Source: Trematomus loennbergii
Taxonomy: Eukaryota; Chordata; Actinopteri; Perciformes; Nototheniidae
Direction: 5' to 3'
Length of the DNA: 64,000 bases
Assembly: GCA_012861695.1 (NCBI GenBank)
Contig: JAAOOA010000027.1
Span: 13,496,643 to 13,560,642 of the forward strand
In this document: positions 12,601-22,330 of the stretch, in pieces
Layout: every line of letters starts with the position of its first letter
Position numbering within the stretch: the stretch's first letter is position 1
Translations under genes and position numbers: made by a program
Notes under the pieces: generated by a model
What the model was told of the DNA's origin: nothing
Database searches by the model: none
What the model saw: the letters and a program-made list of their open reading frames with translations, nothing else

Positions 12601-12948
12601 CGCTTGCAACTCCCCAGAACTATGAGAGTACATCCGACGTTTCACGTCAGTAAAATCAAGCCGGTGTGTGAGAGCACACTTGTTCCCGCCTCCAAGCCCC
12701 CTCCACCGCCCGAGTTCTTTGAAGGGGGTGAGGTTTACAAGGTCCGTAAGCTACTAGAGGTCCGTAATAGGGGGAGGGGGAAGCAATTCCTGGTAGACTG
12801 GAAGGGTTACGGTCCTGAGGCTAGAAGCTGGGTAGCTGCGTCATTTATCGTAGACAAGACGCTTATCCACGATTTTTACAATCAGCCTGGGCCATCAGGA
12901 GTTGGCCCTAGAGGGGGGGGTACTGTTGTGCACCGACAGAAATGCTAG
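9378..12948 (+). CDS. pol: Gypsy pol: protease, RT, RNase H, integrase, chromodomain (one frameshift)
   Basis: Domains in order: aspartic protease with DSGA (about 9707-9718); reverse transcriptase with the catalytic YLDD (about 10663-10674); RNase H with VEVDASNEG (about 11101-11127); integrase with its HHCC zinc finger (about 11630-11790), first Asp in SMDFVTGFP, second in SDRGPQF, then the Glu region at ERLNQELE; and a C-terminal chromodomain around [13 protein letters not shown] and FLVDWKGYG. Open frames run 9378-10700 and 10729-12948. They are offset by one nucleotide at about 10695-10705, directly after the RT active site. A single-base insertion there is either a real inactivating mutation or a consensus error. 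True pol probably begins near the gag stop. Confidence 0.95.
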
Positions 12949-13356
12949 AGAGATGCATGTTATTTACGTTTGCTTTCTCTCATTCCAGGCTTCCTGATTA
13001 TTTTCACCTGTGTCTCCTGTGCTCATCAATGTCAGCCCCGCCCCTGATTGGTCCCACCTGTGTCTAGTTACCCTGTGCTTATATTCCCCTGTCTCCCAAG
13101 TGTTCTTTGTCAGTTCGTATTGTCTCTTGCTATGGTCAGGTCTATGCTCTTTGTGCTCTTGTAAAGTTTGATTCCTCACTACGTGAGCGCTTTCATTTTG
13201 TTCCTCTATTTTTGTCATCTCGGTTAGAGATTTGATAGTTACCTTTTTTGTTGTTCATTGCTGTATTTGGAAAATAAAGTATCTTACAAGTACTTTACCT
13301 CTGTCTCCCGGGTCGTGCAATTGGGTCCTACATCCTAAGTGTCTGAGTTTGTAACA
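12924..13356 (+). repeat. Gypsy 3' LTR
   Basis: It spans TGTTGTGCACCGACAGAAAT to gtttgtaaca and is followed by target duplication CATTA. It is nearly identical to the 5' LTR. Confidence 0.97.
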
Positions 13357-13599
13357 CATTACAGTTTAGGAACTGGGGTAGTATCTATAGTAACGCAGTG
13401 TAGCGGAGCGACGCTGCTTAAAACTGCCGTGACGTCATCTTCAATGCGACACAACAATGGAGGATGTGGAGATGTGAAAGCGATCGTTTGCTTGTTTTTG
13501 CTGTGTGGTTTATTATCACAAGAAATAGACAAGAGTTGTTTCGAAGAGGCGACGTATAGCAAGACGAGGTATAGAAGAAGCTGACGCGAGAGTTCGGGC

Positions 13600-13981
13600 A
13601 GTCCTCCTACGCCGCAGAGACTACAGGACGACTCGAATCACTACTAACTACAATGCTACTTGGTAAGCTAACGTTCGCTAACTAGCAATGTGTTTAGGCT
13701 CACGCTCCCTATACGACCAAAGTATTTCAAGTATTTAATTAATTGTAGCTACCACTTTTACGTATTAAAATATGTATGCTTTGTTTGTGTATTTCAGAAG
13801 TTACCGACCGAGCTACCGAGTGGTGGAATGTGATTGTTCCATCTTTCACACACACACTCAGTGGGTGGAGAACTTCAGGATGCCTGAGGAAAACCTACGT
13901 CTACCAGGGGTAGCACTGGCACAAGGTGCAGAGGAGGGCAGGGACATACGAGAGGGTCTGATGCGCTACCTGAATACCTAG
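13600..13981 (+). pseudogene. Harbinger-like transposase remnant with internal deletion
   Basis: An apparent first exon rich in Arg (LLRRRDYRTTRITTNYNATW, ending at a gtaagc donor near 13661) is followed after a short intron by text reading TDRATEWWNVIVPSF in one frame and WVENFRM in another. The stretch then ends in EGLMRYLNT and a stop at 13979. N-terminal motifs like these are seen in fish HARBI1-type transposases. The DDE catalytic core is absent, so this looks like fused termini of a deleted gene. The assignment comes from remembered family motifs and should be checked by search. Confidence 0.45.
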
Positions 13982-14319
13982 AATGTATAATGTAATACCT
14001 AAATATTCATTGTATTGTATTGAACATAAATACATCTTTTCTTTTCACATACATGTGTTTGTCAAATTATTTAAACCAAAAAAATGTTATCAGAATTGAC
14101 TATTTAGTAAATATTTGAATTTCAAGCACCAGTACTGCCCCCATAATAATAATCTAATAAATTAAGCAAATATCAAAGCAAACTATAAACATAAATACAA
14201 AAGTGTAAAACACAACAGAACTATATTCATAAATGCAAGTGTAAAAAAATTGTTAACATGGATGGAGGCTAAAGTATCCACAGCATAAAATAATATGATT
14301 ATGATGGTTTGTCTGAAAG

Positions 14320-14460
14320 ACACGCCTCAAGGTTCAAGGTTTTTTATTTTGTCATACGAACATAGCTAGTGTAGTATGACAATGAACATCTTAGGTCACA
14401 GGCTCCTCCAACAGTGCAACACAATAACCCAGATCAACAGAAATATAGTGCAAGTAAATA
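14320..14460 (-). repeat. LINE/SINE-type 3' tail fragment
   Basis: The text ggttcaaggttttttatttt followed by gtcatacgaa reads, on the minus strand, like the 3' end of a fish non-LTR element (related tail at 38100-38280). It lies inside the Harbinger copy. Confidence 0.4.
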
Positions 14461-15192
14461 TTAAGCGCTGTGCACCGCTCTCTTTGTATAGGTGTTTTCT
14501 TTTGTTCTCTTCTCTTTGAAATATATAAGCAATGTGTTTGAGTCTAGCACAACGAGGGTATTACAATTGAGTAATTTTTACTACATGTATTTATCATGTA
14601 TTCTTAATACCATTACAAATATGTAATCTTATGTTTTAGAGGAGGACCTCAAGCTAGCAAACTCAATTTCAAACAGTATGCAGAGTTGTCCTGCTAAAGA
14701 GTTAAAATGTATTATTTAACCAAGTATTTATTCTCTTATTTGCTTTAATTGCAACAGATGATAAAGGTTTCACTGTGATAAGTATTCTCTTAAATCCATA
14801 AACCCCTGTACAGTGCTTTGTGGACGATGGTGTTTATGATATTTTTCTGACTGCAGAGGGACGCCTAGATGATGCCATCTTTCTGTGTGATCGCTGGTGG
14901 GTGCAATTATTTATCAACAAGCAATAAGATAAGACATGGCATTGATTCTGCTGGGCCAGATCCTGTCCTCCTCGGTTTGTGCTGTTGATGCAGAGGACGT
15001 TGTTCGGAACTGTTCCTCCTCGCTAGTCCCAATGTAATCATCTAGAACAGAAACATGACTTGTAAATTCCACAAACTACTGCAGCACAATACTATAAATA
15101 GCAACAACAACTATAGAAAAGACAAACTGAACGTAAACAATGGCACATATGGTGTTAGCAAACAATAGCTCTCGCTAATGCTATCTGCCTAG

Positions 15193-15507
15193 CTAGCCTT
15201 CGGGGCTCCATCGGGGTTGTCGAACATAAATGTAAGGATAAAATAGACTATTGTTAGAAGTGAGCTTTAGAACAGATAGGGACACAAAGCAGGGACACAA
15301 AGCTTTCAAGCAAATAACAGCGTTAGCAAAAACGTACCATGCAGACTCCAGTAACGCCGCTGGAGAGTCCAGTGTCTGTGTAGAGACCTCCTGAAAGACT
15401 TTGATATTGCGAGTGTGTCCCGTCGAGCACCCGCTGGACCTTATCATCTGCAATATAATGGACGTCGTCACTTCCTCGACCGACCATGGTGTGCTTTTCT
15501 TTGCCAT
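15193..15507 (-). pseudogene. Harbinger Myb/trihelix-like accessory protein remnant
   Basis: The minus-strand frame starts MAKKSTPWSVEEVTT and continues to TRNIKVFQEVSTQTLDS, which resembles the SANT/trihelix DNA-binding protein encoded by PIF/Harbinger elements alongside the transposase. Between these two motifs the expected residues (around DDKVQRVLDGT) appear in another frame, so at least two small indels have occurred. It points opposite to the transposase remnant, as in other Harbinger elements. The product would not be functional as it stands. Confidence 0.55.
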
Positions 15508-15789
15508 TGTTGTAGCTCCTCTGTTAACAAAAATGCTGTTTGTAAAAATGGATTATCTCGCGCACAGATTGTGACGATTCTCTCCGACCAATCAGCAGCC
15601 GAGAGCGTTGACGTCACAAACTCAGCCCGGTTGTCTTTGGCCCTGGCCCCACGATTTTATGAGGCCAGAAAAAACTGTGAATTAGGACCCGCCGGCCGGT
15701 ACTAGGCCAAGTGGAAACGCAACCACAAACGGGCCGCTGACGTCACAGCCCTCTTAAACCGGGCTGCGGGCTGTAGTGGAAACGCGCCA

Positions 15790-16413
15790 TAGGGCCAGAG
15801 ACAACGAGGCTGAGTCGGGCTGAGTATGCTAAACTAGAGAGAGCATCGCTGGCAAGGGGGCTACAACTACAACAAGATGGACATATTTGACCGTGATTTA
15901 ATTGTAATACACGTTTCAAAATGATGCCGAAGTAACAACATACTGATACCGGTTAGTAAAAACCATAAATTAATGCTTTGACAAGTCTGCAGACAGACGG
16001 CAGGTGAAAAACCTTTTAAAATGCGTGTTTCTAAATGGAGATTGCTAAGCTAACGCAGTATATACTCCGACCGTCCACACTCACAACAACGGCCTATACG
16101 ACATAAATAAAGCAGCGACTGTATTCGCCATGACACAGGCAGTCTGTGGTTTGTACTTGTTTAACTTTTGTCTAGTTCTGAACAGATATGAGGAGCTGTG
16201 AGCTCTGAGTGCTAACAGCTAACGGCTGTGTTGTTTTTCTGGGGTTCTCATTGAAGATGACGTCACGGCTCCGCCTACACTGCGTTACTATAGATACTAC
16301 GATACTACCCAGTCCTAAACTGTAATGGAAATGCGCCATAAAGTGAGCCAGTCCTAACGAGGCCTAGCCATACCGAGCGAGGCCGAGCGAGGCCGTGTAG
16401 TGGAAACGCGCCA
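15790..16413 (-). mobile_element. Inverted, truncated Harbinger miniature element
   Basis: This is the reverse complement of most of the element at 55981-56735 (shared text includes gtattcgccatgacacaggc and ctcattgaagatgacgtcac). It ends in the intact terminus TGGAAACGCGCCA at 16413. The other end, about 150 bp including its TIR, is missing, and the copy abuts the right terminus of the larger Harbinger element at 15789/15790. Confidence 0.8.
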
Positions 16414-16597
16414 ATAGTTACCTTCAGATACAATAAGAAGGTAAGTCTTATCAAAAGTAGAACACTGCTGACCTCTTTGGCTAAAATTGGAACTGCAGAT
16501 GAATGGAGGTGTCTGATCTGAAGGAGGCACTAAATAGACAGTGTAAAACAAGCCTGCTGACTTTCATTGCTTTCTCTTTGCCTTCTATAGATTAGCA

Positions 16598-16790
16598 CAG
16601 TGGTGTAAAAGTACAAGACATAACTTAATTAAAGATAGCCTTCAAAATATACTCAGAGTCCAAAAATTAAAGTAGCCTATTTCTGAATAAATTTATATAA
16701 TATTACTGCACTATGATTATTGATGCATTCATGAGTCTATAATCTGAATATGGAGAACAACTAGTTGCTAAGCTCTCAGATAAATAATAA
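16598..16790. repeat. Fragment of the cagtggtgtaaaagtac repeat family
   Basis: The text starting cagtggtgtaaaagtac and including attgatgcattcatgagt resembles parts of the hAT-like repeats at 21571-21928 and 47433-47963. It ends in a (TAA)n run at about 16786-16803. Confidence 0.5.
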
Positions 16791-16897
16791 TAATAATAAT
16801 AATATTTATATATAGTGCTTCTCTAGAACTCAAAGACGCTTGTAGCAGAGTTAAGAGTACAACATGTACATCCAAAATGTAGTAGAGTAGTATAAAG

Positions 16898-17944
16898 CAG
16901 AGGTGGGACCAAGTCATTGTTTTGCAAGTCCGAGTCAAGTCTCAAGTCTTTGCGCTCAAGTCCGAGTCAAGTCTCAAGTCTTTGCGCTCAAGTCCAAGTC
17001 AAGTCTCAAGTCAGGATGGGCAAGTTCAAGTCAAGTCCAAGTCCTAAACTTTGACAAAACGAGTCTTAAACAAGTCCTTATGTGCTTTTCACCAATGTAA
17101 TGACATCGATCAACAGAATAAGACTTAATAATCAAACTGCTCTTTATTAGTCACATTAATCATTTAATAATACATTTTCTCTCTGCACACCTGAATCTAG
17201 ATCCCTCTGCAGGTGGTACTTAAGTATATTTGATGATAATACTTTTGTACTTTTACTTGTAACATTTGAATGCAGGACTTTTTATTGTAACCGAGTATTC
17301 CTACACTCTGGTACTTTTACTCAAGAACAAGATCTGAACTTCTCCCACCTCTGGCAATAAATCCTGAGGTTACCAAAAAAAAAACCCTGCTCTGAAGGTT
17401 ATTTTCATTTTACAAATCCTGCACTCAGCTTTGCTTTCTCCAATATCATTGAAATGCAGCCAGATGCTTTCTTTTTCGGTTTTCGCAAATTTCTTGACTT
17501 TTTCCTGCGCGTTTGCATTAAATCCGGCTCCCCGTCTCCCCGTCGCTCTGTAGCTGCCTGTACCACTACACCTGCTGTCTTTGGAGCGTCTGCCCCCACC
17601 CTTCTTTCACATAATGGTATGATCCTAGTGTCCTCGCATATTATTGGCCGCATGGTGGCTCAGCAAAATAAAGTCCCGCCCCTGCCTGCATGGATTCACA
17701 GCAAGAGTTGCAGCGGCTGAAGATTCTGCTCTCCCCGACGGGAGTCTGCTCTTCTAGGCATCTCGCGATCGCGTGTTGTTGAGACCCCTGATTTAAATTA
17801 TCAAGTCACCTCAAGTCAGAAGGCTCAAGTCCAAGTCAAGTCCCGAGTCATTGGTGTTCAAGTCCAAGTCGAGTCGCAAGTGTTTTGTGATTTTGTCAAG
17901 CGAGTCCAAAGTCATCAAATTAGTGACTCGAGTCCACACCTCTG
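16898..17944. mobile_element. hAT-like non-autonomous element (AAGTC-rich family)
   Basis: It begins CAGAGGTGGGACCAAGTC and ends GAGTCCACACCTCTG, giving short inverted ends. Both flanks contain many copies of caagtccgagtcaagtctca. A second repeat of the related aagtactt family (about 17180-17360) is nested inside. The candidate 8-bp flanks gtataaag and atattttg match poorly. Confidence 0.65.
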
Positions 17945-18266
17945 ATATTTTGTCCTTTTTGCCCACAAGTTTTAAACTAGCTAACTTAACTCTTTATCCA
18001 TCAAACTGTGTCTTGATACTTAAAGCTAACGTCTCAAATGTTTATGTATTGCTACTTTTTGACACAAACGACGTCTGACACAAACAACGTCTGGTGGCCA
18101 TCCCCCCCCCCTCAGTAGAGAGCAACCTCCGATTCTGGGGTCCCAGAGAATCTGCGGAGGGGAGCTCCACTGGGGCAGGTAACCTCCTATATCACAGTCT
18201 TCACAGACGCTTAAAAGAAAAAGAAAGTGACAGGATGGGGGGGGATGTGTCTAGAAAGGGCTGTGG

Positions 18267-18810
18267 GTGGTTGCTGGCCTCTGGCGGCACAGCAACCTCC
18301 TGGATCTGCAAGCAGTGATGTTGGTCCTACAGCACTGCAAACCCTTAATACAGGGCAAACATGTGCTAGTAAGGAGCGACAACCGCACCACAGTGGCGTA
18401 CATCAACAGGCAGGGCGGAGTCCGCTCAATAGCCTGGTTGACCGCAGCAGAGAACCTGTGGCTGTGGGTTTCACAGATTGTGTTGTCTCTAAGGGCCCTG
18501 CACATCCCGGACGGGAGAACAGGGGGGCCGACCTCATGTCAAGAGGCGGACCCTGCCAGACGAGTGGAGGCTTCACCTGGAGGTGGTGAAGCAGGTCTGG
18601 ACTCAGTTCGGTAGAGCAGAGGTGGACCTGTTCGCCAATCGGCGCAACAGCCACTGTGCCTGTGGTTCTCCCTGGCTCGGTGGGACAACCCGCTCTTGGG
18701 GTCGACACATTTGCACACGAGCCATGGCCAAGAAAGCTGCTTTACGCCTTTCCACCGCTGCACCTTATCCCCCCCCTCCTGGAGAGGGCGCCGTGGTAAC
18801 GCGGGGGTAA
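18267..18810 (+). pseudogene. DIRS reverse transcriptase/RNase H region remnant
   Basis: The frame from 18267 reads LQAVMLVLQHCKPLIQGKH then VLVRSDNRTTVAYINRQGG, the RNase H-like signature of fish DIRS elements, followed by LWVSQIVLSLRALHIP. Neighbouring frames continue with GADLMSRGG and EVDLFANRRNSHC, showing frameshifts. In intact DIRS this domain degrades the RNA template after cDNA synthesis. The upstream RT palm (YXDD) is not recognisable, having been disrupted by the hAT-like insertion. Confidence 0.85.
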
Positions 18811-19076
18811 CACAGATGACGGTGGGCCAGCCCTGGGTGATTCTTCAGGTCTGGGGAGCGCTGTCTCAGGAAGCAGGTGCAATAGGGGCGTTACCCACTC
18901 TGGGCCAACCTATTCAGGCTTGGCTCCTGAGAGGGACAGGCTGAGACAGGTGGGGCTGTCCTGATAACGTTATTCAGACTATCCAAGCAGCAAGAGCAGA
19001 ATCCACCACAGCTTGTTACAGGCCAAAGTAGGCGGGATTCCGGCGATGGTGTGAAGGAAGGAGTCTAGAGCCTCTG

Positions 19077-19962
19077 TTGTGCACGCTGGGCTCTATTCTT
19101 ACTTACTTACAGATACTGGTGGACAGGGGGCTGGCTCATTCCACAATTAAGGTGTATGCAGCAGCCATTTTGTCCTGCCATGAGGGATTTGGAGGCAGGT
19201 CAGCCTTCAGTCAGCCGCTTATGGCGCGGTTTTTTGCAGGGGGTCAGGAGGCAGCGCCCAGTAGTGCACGCCTCCGCCCGCAGTGGGACCTGCCGTTGGT
19301 GCTCGAGGCTCTGGTCACAGAACCATTTGAGCCTCTGGAGCTCTCTCCCTGAAAGCACTGTCATGGAAGACAGCGTTGCTACTTGCCTTGACTTCGGCTA
19401 AAAGAGTGTCCGAGCTGACCGCTCTGTCGGTACACCCAAGTTGTCTTTTGATCCGGGGTGACCGTAGCGGGGCGACACTCAGGCCGAACCATCCTTTACT
19501 CCTAAGAGTATCAGAAGTTCATTCAGATCAAGGGCTATTCAGTTAGGTGGCTTTAATCTTCCACCCATATTGGGGCCAGGGAGGCTAAATTGCACTCTTG
19601 CCCAGTGCGTGCGCTAGCATGCTATGTAGAGCGCACGGCTGCCATTAGGCGCACTGAACAACTGTTTGTGTGCTTTGGGATGGTGTGGCTGGAAAAGCCT
19701 CTCAAAGAAGCGCCTAACAGGATGCTATGCAGGTGCATTACACATGCCTATGGACGGGCGGGGAGAGCCCTCCCCACTGGGTCCGTGCACATTCTACACG
19801 GGCTGTGGCTGTGTCAACAGCCTTATTCAGCGGCGTGAGTGTAGAAGATATATGCACGGCGGCGTCTTGGTCTACGCCAGGCCCTTCATAAAATGTTATC
19901 TCCTGGACATGTCTGGCTCCTTCTCGTCGTCGGTGCTTGCCGAGGCAACGCATGACTGGTGA
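19077..19962 (+). pseudogene. DIRS tyrosine recombinase remnant
   Basis: Readable blocks are LVDRGLAHSTIKVYAAAILS (about 19103-19160), the first catalytic Arg block SAKRVSELTALSVHPS (about 19397-19444), and the C-terminal block VEDICTAASWS and LLDMSGSF (about 19840-19920) where the catalytic Tyr region lies. Blocks fall in three frames with stops between. Tyrosine recombinases integrate the circular DIRS cDNA, which explains the missing target duplication. Confidence 0.82.
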
Positions 19963-20016
19963 GAGGGGGGTGGCTGTGGGTCAGCAGGTATCTGACCCCC
20001 CCCCTGGACATAAAGC

Positions 20017-20213
20017 ACTTGTGTTTTTCCCATGCTCCTGAGGGAATCGGGAGACATGGTGCGCAATCAGCCCCATACAGGGCTATGGGCAGGCGGGGAG
20101 AGCCTTCCTCACTATGTCCATGCCCACTCTACACGGAGCGTGTGGTGAGTGTGGGGGATGTGGTGCACTTATGTTTTCCCGTGCTCCTGAGGGACCTGGG
20201 GAACATGGTGCGC
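20017..20213 (+). repeat. Diverged direct duplication in the DIRS 3' region
   Basis: The text tgctcctgagggaatcggga followed by gacatggtgcgc (about 20032-20063) recurs as tgctcctgagggacctgggg and aacatggtgcgc (about 20181-20213), about 149 bp apart. Confidence 0.7.
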
Positions 20214-20439
20214 GGTAGGCTCCAGACGGAGTCTCCGCACAGTTTTTTCCATGCACATCTACACGAGGTAAGCGTGTGTGAGTGTGCCTTATCCAAGTTG
20301 CGGCCCGACTTCTCCACGGTTACAACCGGATGGGAGGAAGTGGGGATGCAGTGGATGTTAGCCAAAAGCCGGTCAGGGACGGTGTGGTGGGTCGATGTTG
20401 TTGGACGACAGGGCGTTTATACATCGGGGCTCCACCCAC

Positions 20440-20545
20440 TGTACCCATAGAGTCCAGTAGAGGGTGGAGCCTGTGTGAGATATAACGGGGGTTACGTATT
20501 GTAACCCTAGTTATATAAACACAGGCGGAGCCCTCTACCTGGAGG
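20440..20545. repeat. DIRS internal complementary region
   Basis: gtacccatagagtccagtag through ctgtgtgagatataac is the complement of the left end of the element. The adjoining ggttacgtattgtaacccta and agttatataaacacaggcgg are the complement of the right end. Juxtaposed complements of both ends are the template used to circularise DIRS cDNA. Confidence 0.85.
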
Positions 20546-20783
20546 CCCTGTTTTCCTAGTCCGCTCGCTGAAGAGTGTATAGGATAGTGTGGGAGGCGGC
20601 TGTAGCCGCCTTATATACTGTGGGCCTGCGCGCGCATTCAGGTAGGCTCGCCCCGATTGGCCGGCTACGTTACGTAAATTCAGTAGGTGAAAGCACGCAC
20701 AGCATGATAGAGAGTAGTACCCATAGAGTCCAGTAGAGGGCTCCGCCTGTGTTTATATAACTAGGGTTACAATACGTAACCCC
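20546..20783 (-). repeat. DIRS right inverted terminal repeat
   Basis: It is the reverse complement of the left terminal repeat, including ggctcgccccgattggccgg, and ends in acaatacgtaacccc at about 20783. Confidence 0.85.
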
Positions 20784-21480
20784 TCGTTCTACATTTTCCC
20801 TAACTCCACAGTTCCCACATTTGTGACTGTCACTTTTCCCCATGATATACAGCGTACCATTCAAAGCCGTGTGATTTATTCTGAGTCTACTATCGTGATT
20901 TCCTCCCTTCTGTTCTTTCTTTATAATATTAATTGTAATTGTCTTTTTGCACTTGATGATACTCTTTGCCTTTCTGGTCTTTCTCCCACCTTTTCTGCCA
21001 GATCTCCATCCCTTTTTTCTTAATTACTGCTTTTCCTTCTCCTTTTCCAAGTTTAACTGGTAATGTGATTTCCTTTTGTAGTCCTTTCACCCCCTCATGA
21101 GCAGGCACCCAGCAGAACTGCAGATCTATACCGCTTCTGTGAAGTCTTAACAGGCTGATTAAGTTCTATGAGAATGTCTTCTCTGACAGTTGTTGACTGT
21201 ATGCTTTTAATATGGATAATGAATCTGTGCATATCACCACCCTATCTGGTCTGACCTCTTCAACCCACTGTAATCCTATTATTACTGCCAGCATTTCTGC
21301 TGTATACACTGTCGTACGCTCTTTTTGAGATCGATATTTTAAAGTCTGGGATGTATACTAACTCCAACACACTCTTCCTTGTTCTTAGAACCATCTGTGT
21401 AAATGTTTAGTAATTGTAGTACTTTTTGTTCAGATACATACTTGTTTTAATTCCCACTTCATTTATTTGCACTCTTTTTT
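20784..21480 (-). mobile_element. LINE fragment with RNase H domain, right piece of a DIRS-split LINE
   Basis: On the minus strand the text reads YTDGSK (about 21390-21410), then YTAEMLAVI, then CTDSLSI (about 21220-21240), then WVPAHEGVK (about 21090-21120). These are the Asp, Glu and Asp catalytic positions and the C-terminal block of an RNase H domain as carried by I-group LINEs. The frame is interrupted. The 3' continuation appears to be at 5466-5727. Confidence 0.7.
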
Positions 21481-21570
21481 CCTTTCTACGATACTCATAT
21501 CTTGTTAGCTTCTGGGAAAAGCATGGGGGAACACTGCTAAATGGGCTTGCTTTAATCATAAACTTTGTAT

Positions 21571-21928
21571 CAGAGGTGGGAGAAGTACTCAGATCTTGTA
21601 CTTTCGTAAAAGTAGAAATGTGAAGAAATACTCCAATCCTGTATTCAACAAGTACTCAAATAAAAGTACTCATTATGCAGATTTGCCCATTTCACAATCA
21701 TATGCATTATAGGTTTTAGTTATAATTATTGATGCATTAATGAGTTTATCAAGCTGTAAAGGTGGGACTAATTGATTTACTTAATGTACTGCTTTTAAAA
21801 TGTCAATTTAACCCAGGTGTAACTAAAGTCTTATTTAGGTTGATATTGTTTATCATTAACCTATATCTGCAAAGTAACTTAAAGTGCTGCATAAATGTAG
21901 TGGAGTAAAATTACAATATTTACCTCTG
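21571..21928. mobile_element. hAT-like miniature element (cagaggtgggagaagtactc family)
   Basis: It begins CAGAGGTGGGAGAAGTAC and ends TTTACCTCTG, so the termini are short inverted repeats. The candidate 8-bp flanks ctttgtat and acttgtag match at five of eight positions. Related copies lie at 17180-17360 and 47433-47963. Confidence 0.65.
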
Positions 21929-21939
21929 ACTTGTAGTGG

Positions 21940-22330
21940 AGCAGTCCACAATCAGGCCCCCCCCCCTACCTCACAGACCTGCTACACCACCACATCCCTT
22001 CTCGCTGCCTCCGTTCATCAGAAGCCAACCTCCTATCCATCCCCACCCGCATCAATCACCGGACCAGGGGGGACAGAGCCTTCTCCGTTGCTGCCCCCTC
22101 CCTCTGGAACTCACCCACCACCCATCAGAGACTGCACTGACCTCACCACCTTCAAAAAACTCACCTCTTCAATCTGGCTAAAAGCCAGATTGAAGAGGTG
22201 AGTTTTTTTTTGTATTGCTTGATTTTTATTTTACTTTAACTATATTTATTTGTTGTTCTTTTCTTTCCACTATCTTTGTAAGCGACCCTTGAGCACCTGT
22301 AAAAGCGCTAACAAAATAAATATATTATAT
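21940..22330 (+). mobile_element. L2-like LINE 3' end fragment
   Basis: The plus strand encodes LTDLLHHHIPSRCLRSSEAN and then RTRGDRAFSVAAPSLWNS in adjacent frames, the conserved C-terminal tail of fish L2-like LINE ORF2. It is followed by a 3' region with ttgtaagcgacccttgagca and an AT-rich tail. The 5' part is absent. Confidence 0.75.
22154..22208. repeat. Perfect 26-bp hairpin with 3-nt loop
   Basis: The arm aaaaaactcacctcttcaat plus ctggct (22154-22179) is followed by AAA and then its exact reverse complement (22183-22208). It lies in the L2-like tail, where the first arm is the normal LINE sequence and the second looks like an inverted duplication. Confidence 0.95.

Larger units (their letters stand above)
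8088..13356 (+). mobile_element. Young, nearly intact Ty3/Gypsy chromodomain retrotransposon
   Basis: Two LTRs (8088-8519 and 12924-13356) of 432 and 433 bp start TGTTGTGCAC and end GTAACA, and bracket gag and pol. The 5-bp target duplication CATTA is perfect (8083-8087 and 13357-13361). A purine tract (gagggggggg) lies just before the 3' LTR. I noted two LTR differences: one C missing near 8097 in the 5' LTR, and C/T near 8513 versus 13350. No env frame is present. pol ends in a chromodomain, as in chromoviruses. The element sits inside the Harbinger copy. Confidence 0.97.
7987..15789. mobile_element. PIF/Harbinger element, host of the Gypsy insertion
   Basis: The left terminus TGGCGCGTTTCCGCTACA (7987) and right terminus TGTAGTGGAAACGCGCCA (ending 15789) are inverted repeats. 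They match the termini of the clean copy at 55981-56735, which has a 3-bp TAA duplication typical of PIF/Harbinger. Interior traces of a Harbinger-like transposase (13600-13981, plus strand) and of a Myb-like accessory protein (15193-15507, minus strand) support this. Removing the Gypsy insertion (8088-13356) leaves about 2.5 kb, shorter than an autonomous copy, so it is a deletion derivative. Flanking triplets (TTA on the left, TAG on the right) do not match, probably because the right side joins another Harbinger copy. Confidence 0.8.
5728..20783 (+). mobile_element. DIRS-type tyrosine-recombinase retroelement, interrupted by nested insertions
   Basis: The element has inverted terminal repeats (5728-5930 and 20546-20783) and, just inside the right one, an internal complementary region (about 20440-20545) that joins the complements of both termini. 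That architecture is diagnostic of DIRS elements. Plus-strand remnants of reverse transcriptase-linked RNase H (18267-18810) and tyrosine recombinase (19077-19962) lie between. The insertion of Harbinger and Gypsy DNA (7987-16413) and an hAT-like element (16898-17944) inflates the span. Without the Harbinger/Gypsy block about 6.6 kb remains, close to the usual DIRS size. Reading frames are broken, so it is inactive. DIRS elements integrate without target-site duplication and none is seen. Confidence 0.88.

Noticed and set aside
8088..13356. Endogenous retrovirus with env
   Set aside because: No env frame follows pol. The chromodomain and 5-bp duplication fit a Ty3/Gypsy retrotransposon.
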